Shown: positions 1 through 9,003, counted from the first letter of the stretch. The stretch is 64,000 bases of DNA from Leptothrix sp. (in: b-proteobacteria) (GCA_013822685.1 PNKV01000005.1:62001-126000), one strand, 5' to 3'. Translations and numbers: made by a program. The notes: a model not told the origin generated them from the letters alone.

Positions 1-1193
1 TTGTGCAGGCGCTGGATCAGCTTGTCGGAGAAAATGCTGGCGGTGGTCCAGAAGCCGCCGGGCTTGTCAGTCTTGCTGATCTCCTGAGCCAGGCAGATGC
101 CTGCTTCAGCTAGCATGCGTGAGGTGGCGTAGCAGGCCGGATCACCCTTGCCAGCAAGTCGAACGCGGACTGTCTGCCCTTGGTCGGTCTCGCCCGTCAG
201 GCGCAGGTCAAAGGTGCATTTCTGGAGTGATTTGAGATTGGAGCCCTGGCCCGGCTTGGGCACCAGGAAGCGCTGCAGCAAGCGCCGTGTCCAGGGGGCG
301 GCGGCCAGCGCGACGAAGGTGAGCATGACCCCTGTCACCACATAGGCGCCAATGAGGCCGAACACCGTGCGCCCCACCAGAATGGCTTCTTCGTATTTGA
401 ACTTGGCGCCATAGCGTTGGCCTGACAAGGCATTGCTTCGGTGCACCACCCGGGTGTTGACACCGGCCATCACAAAAGCGGCCGTCCACTGTTTGAAGTC
501 CTTGTCGTGCATGGGCAGGTAGGCTTCGTTCTGGACTTCACTGAAGCCATGGCCGGGTGGGCACAGCAGATACGGGTCTGCAAGCGCATCGCGAAAGTCT
601 TTGTCTTTGGCCGCTTTGCCGATGAAGTCAATCGCCGTGGCGTAAGTGCCCCCCGGCGGATTGCCCCGCGCATGGAACACGCGCATCCTCACTTGGGTGC
701 AAGGGGCGTTGAAGCGGCGCAGAGATTCGTTCTGCAGAAAATGAACGCCCATGTCAGAAGGGATCGAGTCAAAGCCGCAGAAGTTGACCAGCCTGGCACC
801 CGTCTGCTGCGCTGTTTTCTCGTAGCGCTTGATCATCTCGGCCACCCACAAGGTCTCACCGGTGATGTCGCAGTAGTCGGTGCCTGTTTCGGCGCAGGCC
901 TGGATCAGCTTCTCGCCATACAGCGCGAAAGGGCCGGCCGTGGTGATGACCACCTTAGCTTGCGCGCACAGGCGCTTGAGCTGGTCAAGGTGATCTGCGT
1001 CGGCAATGATGATGGGGACATCTTTGGCCGATGGCGTGATGTCGTCTCTCAACGCAGCGAGCTTGGCTTGTGAACGCCCCGCAATCGCCCAGGAGACTGA
1101 GCGGCCCACGCCGTAGACCTCCAAGAGATGCTGCACGACCAGCTTGCCCACGAAACTCGTGGCGCCAAAAATGACGACGTCAAATTGCTTCAT
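1..1193 (-). CDS. saccharopine dehydrogenase-like / trans-acting enoyl reductase family protein (3' end missing)
   Basis: The start is the ATG at 1193-1191, giving MKQFDVVIFGATSFVGKLVV; the frame stays open to the window edge, so about 397 residues are present and the C terminus is cut off. The N terminus is a Rossmann fold with the GATSFVG dinucleotide loop, followed by segments typical of the family (ITTAGPFALYG, the C-D-I-T-G-E stretch, VNFCGFDSIPSD). A hydrophobic stretch in the second half (around GLIGAYVVTGVMLTFVAL) fits the membrane-associated members. Such proteins are NAD(P)-dependent reductases of unsaturated lipid or polyketide chains, but most are uncharacterised and the substrate is unknown. 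It lies 24 bases downstream of the AraC regulator gene on the same strand and is probably cotranscribed with it. Confidence 0.85.
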   Translation of the reverse strand, partial: MKQFDVVIFGATSFVGKLVVQHLLEVYGVGRSVSWAIAGRSQAKLAALRDDITPSAKDVPIIIADADHLDQLKRLCAQAKVVITTAGPFALYGEKLIQACAETGTDYCDITGETLWVAEMIKRYEKTAQQTGARLVNFCGFDSIPSDMGVHFLQNESLRRFNAPCTQVRMRVFHARGNPPGGTYATAIDFIGKAAKDKDFRDALADPYLLCPPGHGFSEVQNEAYLPMHDKDFKQWTAAFVMAGVNTRVVHRSNALSGQRYGAKFKYEEAILVGRTVFGLIGAYVVTGVMLTFVALAAAPWTRRLLQRFLVPKPGQGSNLKSLQKCTFDLRLTGETDQGQTVRVRLAGKGDPACYATSRMLAEAGICLAQEISKTDKPGGFWTTASIFSDKLIQRLH

Positions 1194-1217
1194 GTTTGTG
1201 ACCATGCGATGGCTTAC

Positions 1218-2282
1218 TCATGGCTCATGGTGGCTTGAAGTAGAAGGGGCTGGAGTCTGGCCAGAGCGCCGCTGCGATGGGGTCTGGCCGGTCACGCGTT
1301 TGAAGGCTCGGGTGAAGGCGGCGGCATCAGAAAACCCGGCGGCCTGGCTGATCTGGGTGATGGATTTGTCGGTTTCCAGCAGCAGGATCTCGGCAAACTC
1401 GACCCCCACTTCGGCCCTCAGTTGCGGGAAGCTGGTGCCTTCATCCTTGAGTCGCCGGCTCAGGGTTCGGGCCGACAGCGCCAAGTCTTTCACCAAGGCT
1501 TCGACATCCATGACCTGGTTTTGCCTGAGGGCGGCTTGCAGGCGCCGCCGCACCTCTTGCGTGATGGGCGTGACGTCGGTGCGGCTTTGGCTTTGCTGCT
1601 CCAAGGTGGCTTTCATCAGCATGTGCGATGCGCGGCTCGGTGCAATCAAGGGGATGTTCAAGTCCTGCTTGGAAAAGACCAGCTTGTTCTGCTTCGCGTT
1701 GAAAACGAACTTGAAGCCGAATGCGGCTTCGTAAGCGGCCGGATCACCGAGGGGGCTGTGCGTCAGGTTAACCACCAAACCAGAAACCGGGCGCGTCAGG
1801 AAAGGCACGATCTTCAGCGGTGCGGCCACCACGGTTTCGGTGAACAGGTCATGGACCTCGCCAAACTGGTACTTCGGCTCGATGATCATGTGCACCTCGT
1901 CACCCAAGTCTTGCCGGCGCATGACGTAGGCGGGCATCACCAACGAGGCGTATGTCAGGGCGCCCTGAAGTGCCTCCCCCAGCGTGGCCGACGTGATGGC
2001 CAGCAGCCCGATCGGCCCGTGCGCCGTCAATGGGAAGTGCGCCATGAACTTCACCAGCGGCGGTGTTCCAGGCGGACACGCGCGGAGAAAGTGCGCCAGT
2101 GCCAACTGCATCTGGCGGCCGTTCATGGTTTGCCAGGGCATGAACGGCCGAGGTAAATCGATGCCGCAATGCCTGAAGAAGGCATCGACATCCTGATTCA
2201 TCTCGCGCGCGAGCGACTCTCCCACCTCCAGGTATTGAATAGGGAAGGTCAAGCTTTTGATGATGGCGGCTGAAGTGGCCAT
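1218..2282 (-). CDS. AraC family transcriptional regulator with arabinose-binding-like N-terminal domain
   Basis: 354 residues. Residues about 20-210 resemble the N-terminal ligand domain of OruR/ArgR-like AraC proteins (for example FMAHFPLTAHGPIGLLAI). The C-terminal about 100 residues hold two helix-turn-helix motifs: LSARTLSRRLKDEGTSF and ITQISQAAGFSDAAAFTRAF, the second being the canonical AraC signature. Regulators of this subtype commonly control neighbouring fatty-acid or hydrocarbon genes. Here it lies between a reductase gene on the same strand and a divergent patatin gene, so control of one or both is plausible but inferred. The 161-base divergent gap (2283-2443) would hold the promoters. 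Confidence 0.93.
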   Translation of the reverse strand: MATSAAIIKSLTFPIQYLEVGESLAREMNQDVDAFFRHCGIDLPRPFMPWQTMNGRQMQLALAHFLRACPPGTPPLVKFMAHFPLTAHGPIGLLAITSATLGEALQGALTYASLVMPAYVMRRQDLGDEVHMIIEPKYQFGEVHDLFTETVVAAPLKIVPFLTRPVSGLVVNLTHSPLGDPAAYEAAFGFKFVFNAKQNKLVFSKQDLNIPLIAPSRASHMLMKATLEQQSQSRTDVTPITQEVRRRLQAALRQNQVMDVEALVKDLALSARTLSRRLKDEGTSFPQLRAEVGVEFAEILLLETDKSITQISQAAGFSDAAAFTRAFKRVTGQTPSQRRSGQTPAPSTSSHHEP

Positions 2283-2443
2283 GGCAGTATTTTCGGCGAT
2301 GGCAGTGAGGATCCGTCGATCCTATAAAAGTTGGGTTGATCTTTTCCGCCAATGCAATACCGCGTCCGCCAACCCGTTCCTCGCCAGGCATGCCACTTGC
2401 CGTTTTTGCGCCACGGTTTGTTCAAGCGCAATGGCGAGGTCAC

Positions 2444-3454
2444 ATGTCCAATCTGAAAGTCGTGATGATGCTGGGAGGTGGGGGCGCCTTGGGTGCCTTT
2501 GCCTGTGGTGTGTGGAAGGCGCTGGCCCCCTTGCTGCAAGAGGCCGGTGCGACATTGGTGGGGGTGGGTGGCGCATCGATTGGTGCCATCAACGCCGCTT
2601 TCGTGGCGCGCCATGGCCACGATCTCATGGCCAGCGCGCGCGCACTCGACCGTGTTTGGCGCCAACGCATTGCGACACCGTCGATGCCCTTTGCCGCCTG
2701 GTTTGGGCAAGGTCGGGATCTGCAAAGCTGGAATGGGGTTTTGACCGGGCTTCTCCTGGGTAGCCCGGGTCTTTACCGTGCTCAGTACCCGCATTGGAAT
2801 CCGATCGCGGGCCTGGACCGGTTGCACAAGCCGCTCATGGACCGCAGCGCCATGTGGCGTCTGCTGAGTGAAGAGCTGGGTACTTTGCCGACGTCTCGCC
2901 CTGGTCAGCCACTGCTGGCGGTCGCCGCGGTGGATGTCATGAGTGGCCAACTGAAGCTGTTTGACAGCGATCAGGATGCGATTGGCGTGGATCACCTGGC
3001 CGCGAGCTCGGCGATTCCTTTGCTCTTCGAGCCAGTCTCCATCGGTGGCCGCCTGCATTGGGATGGCGACATGACCCGACAGTCCGCCTTGCCTTTGATG
3101 CTTGAGCGACTGTCGGCAACCGGCAGGCTGCCTCCTGCCCCCATGGAGGAGGCGCCGACCTTGCTAATCACCGTTGACCAGATGAGCCAGGAGTTGAGCC
3201 GCTTGCCCGCTTCCGGGCTGGAGGTGGCTTACCGTGCGATGGACCTGTTGCTTCAAGGGAAACTGGACGAAGAGGCGCGCGCAGGTCATGGCTTCACTCA
3301 CGTGCTGGACATACGCCGTGCAGCGCTTCCCCATGACGCTGTGTCTGGCCAGTTCGACTACTCGCCAGAGCGTGTGATCGAACTCATGGAGCAGGGTGAA
3401 TCTCAAGCCATCGAGAGCTGGCAGGGGTGCCTACAGTGCGAATTCACCACCTGA
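2444..3454 (+). CDS. patatin-like phospholipase family protein
   Basis: The frame is open from 2336, but the ATG at 2444 has a GAGG ribosome site five bases upstream and begins MSNLKVVMMLGGGG, matching family starts, so 336 residues are called. The patatin elements are present: oxyanion loop GGGGALGAFACG (about 11-22), nucleophile elbow GASIGA with Ser45, and the catalytic Asp in HWDGD (about residue 207). The protein should hydrolyse acyl esters of lipids; no signal peptide is seen, so it is probably cytosolic or membrane-peripheral. It is divergent from the AraC regulator gene. Its last 19 bases overlap the remnant of a metallo-hydrolase gene that probably once formed an operon with it. Confidence 0.92.
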   Translation: MSNLKVVMMLGGGGALGAFACGVWKALAPLLQEAGATLVGVGGASIGAINAAFVARHGHDLMASARALDRVWRQRIATPSMPFAAWFGQGRDLQSWNGVLTGLLLGSPGLYRAQYPHWNPIAGLDRLHKPLMDRSAMWRLLSEELGTLPTSRPGQPLLAVAAVDVMSGQLKLFDSDQDAIGVDHLAASSAIPLLFEPVSIGGRLHWDGDMTRQSALPLMLERLSATGRLPPAPMEEAPTLLITVDQMSQELSRLPASGLEVAYRAMDLLLQGKLDEEARAGHGFTHVLDIRRAALPHDAVSGQFDYSPERVIELMEQGESQAIESWQGCLQCEFTT

Positions 3455-3816
3455 ACTGCATATCGACTTGACCCTTGGGCGGCCGGCTCATGGACGGGCG
3501 CTCACCATCGGCGATGCAGCGTGGTGAGTTGTGCTGCCATTGCTTGCTGCTCGAAACCAGCCAGGGCCTGGTGCTGGTAGACACCGGCTTCGGCTTGAAC
3601 GACGTGCGCAACCCGAGGGGGCGTTTGAGTGGCTTTTTCCTGAGCTTGCTCAGCCCGGCCTTTCGGGAAGAGATGACAGCAATTCGGCAGGTGCAGAGGC
3701 TGGGCTACCAGGCCAGTGATGTTCGCCACATCGTCCTCACGCGCCTTGCCGGCGACGCTTACTTCTACTACCGCGAGATGGACCTGCACTCGCCCTGGTG
3801 TGCTGCGAGCGCTTGA
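3436..3816 (+). pseudogene. MBL-fold metallo-hydrolase remnant (nonsense codon plus internal deletion)
   Basis: A GTG at 3436 opens VRIHHLNCIST, then a TGA at 3469-3471 interrupts the frame, which continues in phase as PLGGRLMDGRSP and a recognisable metallo-beta-lactamase N terminus (HCLLLETSQGLVLVDTGFGL, then VQRLGYQASDVRHIVLT). Where the family should show the HxHxDH zinc motif, the sequence jumps straight to LAGDAYFYYREMDLHSPW, which belongs near the C-terminal end of this family. The middle third to half, with all early zinc ligands, is therefore missing in frame, and the protein ends soon after at 3816. The placing of the LAGDAYFYY segment rests on my memory of the family. It cannot be a working MBL enzyme. 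Confidence 0.75.
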
Positions 3817-4021
3817 GGATCCTCAATGGCGAAGCTGGCCGTTCTAGCCTGCAGCCACTGAAGGCAAGCGATTTCCACAAGGTGCAAATGCTGCAGCAAT
3901 TCGTGCAGCGGATGGGGCAACAGCGCAACTGCCATCGGGCCGATTGAAAGGCTGTGCGCAGGCATATCTCTTGCCGGTTTCTGACGATGCTTTCCTCATC
4001 AGCCAATCAGGAGATCCGAGC
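3817..4021. other. intergenic remnant, no intact gene
   Basis: There is no convincing intact gene here. One plus-strand frame stays open from before 3797 to about 3947 and reads like eroded coding sequence (SDFHKVQMLQQFVQRMGQQR), but I do not recognise it. The end of the stretch carries the AGGAG ribosome site of the following ferritin-like gene. Confidence 0.4.
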
Positions 4022-4810
4022 ATGCAACCAACCACCCTGGGACACAACCGAACCGGCGCCGCCATGTCGCCAGCTGCGCTGCAAGCCATGAACGACGCGG
4101 CCGATGACTTGAGCCCAATGCAGGTCATCGACACGTCCAGCTTGCAAATTCAGAAGATGGCATTCATCAGCGAGTCGGAGGCCGTGGGCTCGGTTCCGGC
4201 ACCCAGCTCTGCCAAGGGCTACATCAAGAGCGGCATGGCCAAGCTGAAAGGCGGTGAGCCCACCGTGCTGCTGGACAAGCTGGGCGAGCGCATCGCCTTC
4301 GAGCGTGCCGGCACACGCCTGTACGACGCATTGATCGCCAAGTACAAGGCCACGCTGGAGTTGGGCGACGACCCCTTGCTGCCCGCGCCACCTTGGGTTC
4401 AGGCCGCCGGCGCGCCGGCCGAGGTGCCCCTGAATACCCTGATGAGCATCCGTGCGGAAGAGCTGGCGCATTTCAAGATGCTGACCCAGGCCGTGATCCA
4501 GATGGGTGGCGACCCCACCTCGCAGACCCCCTCTGCCGACGTGACTGCCGTGGCCTCGATGGGCATCATGCAGGTCCTCAACGATCCGCGGACCACGCTG
4601 GCCCAGTGCCTCACCGCGATGATGACCGCCGAGTTGACGGACAACGCCGGGTGGGAACTGTTGATCAGCTTGGCGGAAGACGCTGGCGAAACCGATCTGG
4701 TGCGCCGCTTTGAATCGGCCTTGGTTGACGAGCAACGGCACCTTCATGTCATCAAGACCTGGCTCACCTCGCTGGTGACGACCACCGCCAAGCCAGCCGA
4801 AGCCGTCTGA
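4022..4810 (+). CDS. ferritin-like domain protein, probable diiron carboxylate protein
   Basis: The start at 4022 is chosen because AGGAG lies about eight bases upstream; in-frame sequence runs back to 3944 but has no ribosome site. It encodes 262 residues, and after a low-complexity N terminus of about 70 the protein is strongly helical. It carries two E-x-x-H motifs expected of a four-helix diiron bundle (E147-L-A-H150 and E237-Q-R-H240) plus further glutamates in GERIAFERA and in AELTDNAGWE. The family is mostly uncharacterised; iron binding is inferred from the motifs. It heads a set with a second ferritin-like gene 36 bases downstream, an SDR and a DUF2231 gene. Confidence 0.75.
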   Translation: MQPTTLGHNRTGAAMSPAALQAMNDAADDLSPMQVIDTSSLQIQKMAFISESEAVGSVPAPSSAKGYIKSGMAKLKGGEPTVLLDKLGERIAFERAGTRLYDALIAKYKATLELGDDPLLPAPPWVQAAGAPAEVPLNTLMSIRAEELAHFKMLTQAVIQMGGDPTSQTPSADVTAVASMGIMQVLNDPRTTLAQCLTAMMTAELTDNAGWELLISLAEDAGETDLVRRFESALVDEQRHLHVIKTWLTSLVTTTAKPAEAV

Positions 4811-4846
4811 ACCCCGTTTGCCAAAACTGCACAGCAAGGAACCACC

Positions 4847-6019
4847 ATGACCATCAACCTCCTCACCGACCGAGGCACCCCCTTGGAACGCCAGAACTTC
4901 ACCTGGAAGGACCTGGTGCAAAAGCCCATCAGCAAGCTGGATGACGATGCCTTCACCCGTGTGCGCACCATCCTCATGAATGGCGTGGAGCTCGACTCTC
5001 TGCGCGTCAAGCAGGTGATCCTGCGCATGAATGGCCCGCTGCGCCGGCCCATCGCCCAGCTGATGCGCGCTGAGCAACACCAGGCCACCTTGATCAACTG
5101 GCTCATCGGCGCTGACCATTCGCCCATTGAAACCACCATTGGCTACGAGCAGACCGCCATCGAGGTGACCGCCTCGGTGGCCAAGCTGGAAAGTGATCCT
5201 TACCTGGCGCAGGGTTACCGCTACGCCCTGTTGGAAGACTTTGACCACCTGTACCGCTACAGCGCCTTGCTGGACCGGCTGGAGGGCAAGGACGCCAACA
5301 ACATCACCCAGGGCTACACCGACATCGTGCCGGCGCGGCCCACCATGGTTCACCACCGTGCCCCTGAACACGACCTGCTGGAACCCTATCCCCTGGATGC
5401 TTCGCTGGCCACCAAGCTCCATGCCATCACCTTGACTGGCGGTGAGTACCAGACCCACGATTACTACATGAACATCGGGCCACTGTTCTCGGACCCGATG
5501 GCGCGCCAGCTCTATGCCGAGATCGCCTCGGTCGAGTCGCAGCACATCACCCACTACGGCAGCATGATCAACCCCGATGAGAGCTTGCTGGAGAAGCTTT
5601 TGCTGCAAGAAGCGTGTGAGGTGTGGAATTACGCCGCCTGCCTCGAGCAGGAAGATCATCCCCGCATCCGCGCCATCTGGGAGCGCTTCCTGGACTATGA
5701 GCTGGGCCACCTGAGCGCCGTCATCGAGCTGTTCAAGACCCACGAGCGGCGCGATCCCGCCGAGGTGCTGGGCGATGGCACCCTGCCGCCGGGCATCGCC
5801 TTCGAAAGCCACCGCGGGTATCTGCGCGAGGTGATCGCCAAGGAGACCCAGCTTCGCAAGAATGGCACCGAGTTCGTCAACGAGCAGCAGGAGGGCGAGA
5901 GTTCGCTGGCCTACCGCGCGCAGATGAACGCCGAAGGTTCGCCCTCGGAAACGGTGTCGGCCACCTACCGCTGGACACCGGGCACCGAGCTGGCGCGTGA
6001 GCCAGAGCTGGTGGCCTGA
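4847..6019 (+). CDS. helical ferritin-like (iron-containing redox enzyme-like) protein of unknown function
   Basis: 390 residues, starting at an ATG preceded by an AAGGA ribosome site. I do not recognise a characterised homologue. The sequence is almost entirely helical and contains metal-ligand-type motifs: E130-D-F-D-H134, E230-S-Q-H233 and E285-L-G-H288, with extra candidates such as E76 and the QEACEVWNY glutamates. This suggests a duplicated or extended ferritin-like fold with a dimetal site. The C-terminal about 60 residues are polar and probably disordered. It shares strand and spacing with the preceding ferritin-like gene, so the two may act on the same substrate or store iron together. 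The enzymatic role is unknown. Confidence 0.7.
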   Translation: MTINLLTDRGTPLERQNFTWKDLVQKPISKLDDDAFTRVRTILMNGVELDSLRVKQVILRMNGPLRRPIAQLMRAEQHQATLINWLIGADHSPIETTIGYEQTAIEVTASVAKLESDPYLAQGYRYALLEDFDHLYRYSALLDRLEGKDANNITQGYTDIVPARPTMVHHRAPEHDLLEPYPLDASLATKLHAITLTGGEYQTHDYYMNIGPLFSDPMARQLYAEIASVESQHITHYGSMINPDESLLEKLLLQEACEVWNYAACLEQEDHPRIRAIWERFLDYELGHLSAVIELFKTHERRDPAEVLGDGTLPPGIAFESHRGYLREVIAKETQLRKNGTEFVNEQQEGESSLAYRAQMNAEGSPSETVSATYRWTPGTELAREPELVA

Positions 6020-6047
6020 TGACCAACCGATCCGAAAGGAGAAACCC

Positions 6048-6854
6048 ATGGCATCCGCATCCGCTCCCAATTCATCCCAGCCGCTGGCCCTGGTCACTGG
6101 GGCTTCGTCGGGCATTGGCTTTCACCTCGCGCGTTGTTGTGCGGAGTCTGGCTTTGACTTGCTGATCGCAGCCGACTTGCCTGAGGTCCACCAGGCCGCC
6201 CAAGAGCTGTCCAGGCTGGGCACCCATGTGCGGTCCGTCCAGGTCAACCTGGACACCCGCCGAGGGGTCGACGACCTGCTGGCGGCCGCCGAAGGCCGGC
6301 CCATCGAGGCCTTGCTGGCCAACGCCGGCCAAGGCCTTGGACAGGGCTTTCTGGACCAGGACTTTGACGACGTGCGCAAGGTCATCGACACCAACATCAT
6401 CGGCACCTTGTACCTTTTGCAGAAAGTTGCAAGGGAGATGCGAACGCGAGGCCAGGGCCGGATCCTGATCACCGGCTCCATCGCCGGCTTCCTGCCAGGG
6501 GCCTTCCAGGCCGTCTACAACGGCAGCAAGGCCTTCATCGACTCCTTCTCGTGGGCTTTGCGCAATGAATTGAAGGACACCGGCGTGTCGGTGACCTGCC
6601 TCATGCCTGGGCCCACCGACACGAACTTCTTTGCGCGTGCCGGCCTGCTGGACACCGAGATCGGGCAAGGCAAGAAGGACGATCCGGCCGATGTGGCGCG
6701 CACGGGTTTCGACGCCATGATGGCCGGCGAGGGCGACGTGGTCGCGGGCTTGAAGAACAAGCTGCAGGTGGCCATGGCCGGCGTCACGCCGTCATCGGTG
6801 CTGGCGGAACAACACCGCAAGATGGCCGAGCCCGGATCGGCCAAGCACCACTGA
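6048..6854 (+). CDS. SDR family NAD(P)-dependent oxidoreductase
   Basis: The ATG at 6048 follows an AAAGGAG site by about seven bases, giving 268 residues. It is a classical short-chain dehydrogenase: cofactor loop TGASSGIG (17-24), NAG in ANAGQG (about 92), and the catalytic set S144, Y157 and K161 (motif YNGSK). It lies 28 bases after the second ferritin-like gene and 37 bases before the DUF2231 gene, so it probably belongs to the same transcript. The substrate cannot be read from the sequence; the setting suggests a stress-related or redox role. Confidence 0.9.
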   Translation: MASASAPNSSQPLALVTGASSGIGFHLARCCAESGFDLLIAADLPEVHQAAQELSRLGTHVRSVQVNLDTRRGVDDLLAAAEGRPIEALLANAGQGLGQGFLDQDFDDVRKVIDTNIIGTLYLLQKVAREMRTRGQGRILITGSIAGFLPGAFQAVYNGSKAFIDSFSWALRNELKDTGVSVTCLMPGPTDTNFFARAGLLDTEIGQGKKDDPADVARTGFDAMMAGEGDVVAGLKNKLQVAMAGVTPSSVLAEQHRKMAEPGSAKHH

Positions 6855-6891
6855 AGCACCCAATCCATTCATCAATCACGCAGGAGTCATC

Positions 6892-7362
6892 ATGGAATCA
6901 AAAGCCAAATTGATGGGCCACCCCATCCACCAAATGCTGGTTGTCTTTCCGCTTGGTTTGCTGGGCGCGTCGGTGGTCTTCGACCTGATCTACCGCATGG
7001 CCGACATGCCAATCATGGCCGAGGTGGCCTACTGGACCATGGCCGGCGGCATCGTCACGGGCCTGGTGGCCGCCCCTTTCGGTTTGATCGACTGGCTGGC
7101 CATTCCCAAGGGCACACGTGCCAAAACCGTGGGCGCGCTTCACGGCGGCGGCAATGTGCTGGTGCTCTTGCTCTTCGTGGGCAGCTGGCTGACGCGCCGA
7201 GACTCGGAGATCCACATCACCACGGGGGCCACCGCCATGGCCATCGCGGGCCTGGCCCTGTCGATGTTGACCGCCTGGCTGGGTGGTGAGCTGGTCGACC
7301 GGCTGGGCATCGGCGTTTCCGACGAGGCGCATGTCAACGCGCCAAGCTCGTTGCGCCGTTGA
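6892..7362 (+). CDS. DUF2231 domain integral membrane protein
   Basis: 156 residues with an AGGAG ribosome site. The N-terminal GHPIHQMLVVFPLG motif is the hallmark of DUF2231 proteins, and four hydrophobic segments follow (around residues 14-35, 45-70, 82-100 and 113-130). The family is an uncharacterised inner-membrane group, sometimes with haem- or redox-linked relatives; the two conserved histidines near the first helix would fit such a role. It closes the ferritin-like/SDR set and ends immediately before the convergent flavin hydroxylase gene, with no spacer. Confidence 0.85.
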   Translation: MESKAKLMGHPIHQMLVVFPLGLLGASVVFDLIYRMADMPIMAEVAYWTMAGGIVTGLVAAPFGLIDWLAIPKGTRAKTVGALHGGGNVLVLLLFVGSWLTRRDSEIHITTGATAMAIAGLALSMLTAWLGGELVDRLGIGVSDEAHVNAPSSLRR

Positions 7363-8985
7363 TCAGGTGTGAGACAAGCCTGGCGTGAGTCCTTTCGCGC
7401 TCAGGCAGTCGTGCATGCTCATCGCCTGCTTGAGCAGGGTCACGGCATCCGTGCAAGGCCCGTCGTGCATCACGACCTTGTCTGGCCTGACGATGGCCAG
7501 CCAGCCAACCGGCACCACTGACGGCATCAAGCACCCACCGAAGTCCTCCCACACGCTCTGCGTGGAGGTTCTCGCCATTTGGCCGCGGGGGTTGATCTGG
7601 ATGAACTGGCCGCCGCGTGAAGTCCAAGCCTGGGTAAAGGCCGGCGCGAGACCCGCCGATGGATCAACCCCAAAACCCACCATGGCCAGCCCAGTGCCCA
7701 GGACGTCGTCGCTGAGAACCACCTCGCCGCCAGCCCCAGGCTTGAGCCACACCTGCGGCATTTGCGCACCACGGCGCAAACTGGCGCCTCGCAAAGGCTT
7801 GACGAAGCAGCCCACGCGGAAGTGGTTGGGTGGTTTGATTTCCAGGTTCTCGAACAAGCGCTTCAGCCTGGGGATGCGGGTCATCATGCTCATCATGCCG
7901 TGCGTGAGGAATGCCGTTGCATGGTTGCTGGGCATGACCAGCCGCCCCATCATCTTGGCCAGGTCGATCATGGCCTTGGCATGCGGGCGCCGCTCCTGGT
8001 CATAGGTGTCCAGCAGGCTGGGGGAGGCCCGACCATGGCAGACCCATGCCAGCTTCCAGGCCAGGTTGGCCACATCGCGCAGGCCGGACACCAGGCCTTG
8101 GCCCACAAACGGTGGCGTGATGTGGGCCGCGTCTCCGGCCAGGAGAACACGCCCAACCTTGAACTTCTCGGCGACCCGCGCATGGAAACGGTAGACCGCC
8201 ACCCGCTCGATCTCGATGTCCTTGCCCTGGGTCCAAGGCTGAAGCAGTCGTTTGACCATGTCCGGGTGCTCCATCTGCTCTCGAGTCTCTCCCACCCTCA
8301 GTTTGAACTCCCAACGTTGGCGGCCCCCCGGTGCCACCATGTGCGGGGTGGGGCGGTGTGGATCACAGATGAACTCGACGTGGTCAATGGGGGTGGGCGA
8401 TTGCTTGGCGTCGACCACCAGCCAATCCTCGGCAAAGGTCTTGCCCTTGAACTCCTGCCCCAGGATGCGGCGAACCAGTGAGTTGGCGCCATCCGCGCCC
8501 ACCACGTAACGCGCTTGGACCTGATGCGACTGCCCATCCTCGGTTTGCAGTTCAGCGGTGACCTGATCGGCATCCTGGCTCAGCGAGATCAGCGACACGC
8601 CCAGTGCGGTGGTCACGTGGCGGCTGTCCTTCAAGCGGTCGCGCAGCACCTGCTCCAACTGGGGCTGGTAGAAGGTGACCAGTTTGGGGTGCCCATCGAC
8701 CGAGCCGGCCGTGACCGCTCGGCTGTACTGGCCAAACAGCGGGGACCGCATGCGGACCTCCGGGATGGCCACCTTGTCGAATGCGTCCTCTTCCAGGCCG
8801 CACATTTGCAGCACTCGAAGGGCTTCGTTGTCCAGCGCGATGGCGCGTGGCGCCAGGAAGATGCTCGTGGCTTTGTCGATCACCAGCGTCTTGGTGCCGT
8901 AACGGCTCAGCAATTGCGCCAGAGCCGCCCCGACGGGCCCCATGCCAACGATCAGGACATCAACTTCAGAAGGTAGGTAAGACAT
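7363..8985 (-). CDS. FAD-dependent aromatic hydroxylase, MhpA-like (3-(3-hydroxyphenyl)propionate hydroxylase type)
   Basis: 540 residues. It has the N-terminal FAD Rossmann motif GMGPVGAAL (about 14-22), the DG-containing segment VVGADGANSLVRR (about 160) and the second FAD motif GDAAHITPPFVGQGL (from about residue 283) followed by DVANLAWKL. This order and length are typical of class A flavoprotein monooxygenases of the MhpA/PheA/TcmG group, which put a hydroxyl on a phenolic ring using NAD(P)H and O2. With the extradiol dioxygenase and FAH-type gene encoded upstream on the same strand, it most likely makes the catechol-like substrate for ring cleavage. The exact substrate is unknown. Confidence 0.9.
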   Translation of the reverse strand: MSYLPSEVDVLIVGMGPVGAALAQLLSRYGTKTLVIDKATSIFLAPRAIALDNEALRVLQMCGLEEDAFDKVAIPEVRMRSPLFGQYSRAVTAGSVDGHPKLVTFYQPQLEQVLRDRLKDSRHVTTALGVSLISLSQDADQVTAELQTEDGQSHQVQARYVVGADGANSLVRRILGQEFKGKTFAEDWLVVDAKQSPTPIDHVEFICDPHRPTPHMVAPGGRQRWEFKLRVGETREQMEHPDMVKRLLQPWTQGKDIEIERVAVYRFHARVAEKFKVGRVLLAGDAAHITPPFVGQGLVSGLRDVANLAWKLAWVCHGRASPSLLDTYDQERRPHAKAMIDLAKMMGRLVMPSNHATAFLTHGMMSMMTRIPRLKRLFENLEIKPPNHFRVGCFVKPLRGASLRRGAQMPQVWLKPGAGGEVVLSDDVLGTGLAMVGFGVDPSAGLAPAFTQAWTSRGGQFIQINPRGQMARTSTQSVWEDFGGCLMPSVVPVGWLAIVRPDKVVMHDGPCTDAVTLLKQAMSMHDCLSAKGLTPGLSHT

Positions 8986-9003
8986 GTGTGTTCCGGTCCA
9001 CGG

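Noticed and set aside
3797-3947. Possible small gene containing SDFHKVQMLQQFVQRMGQQR
   Set aside because: No start codon with a ribosome site and no recognised family; it is probably eroded sequence next to the MBL pseudogene.
4007-6115. 702-codon open frame antisense to the two ferritin-like genes
   Set aside because: It mirrors the codon bias of the plus-strand genes (GC-rich third positions), has no ribosome site or recognisable domain, and is composed of low-complexity H/G/Q/V-rich sequence.
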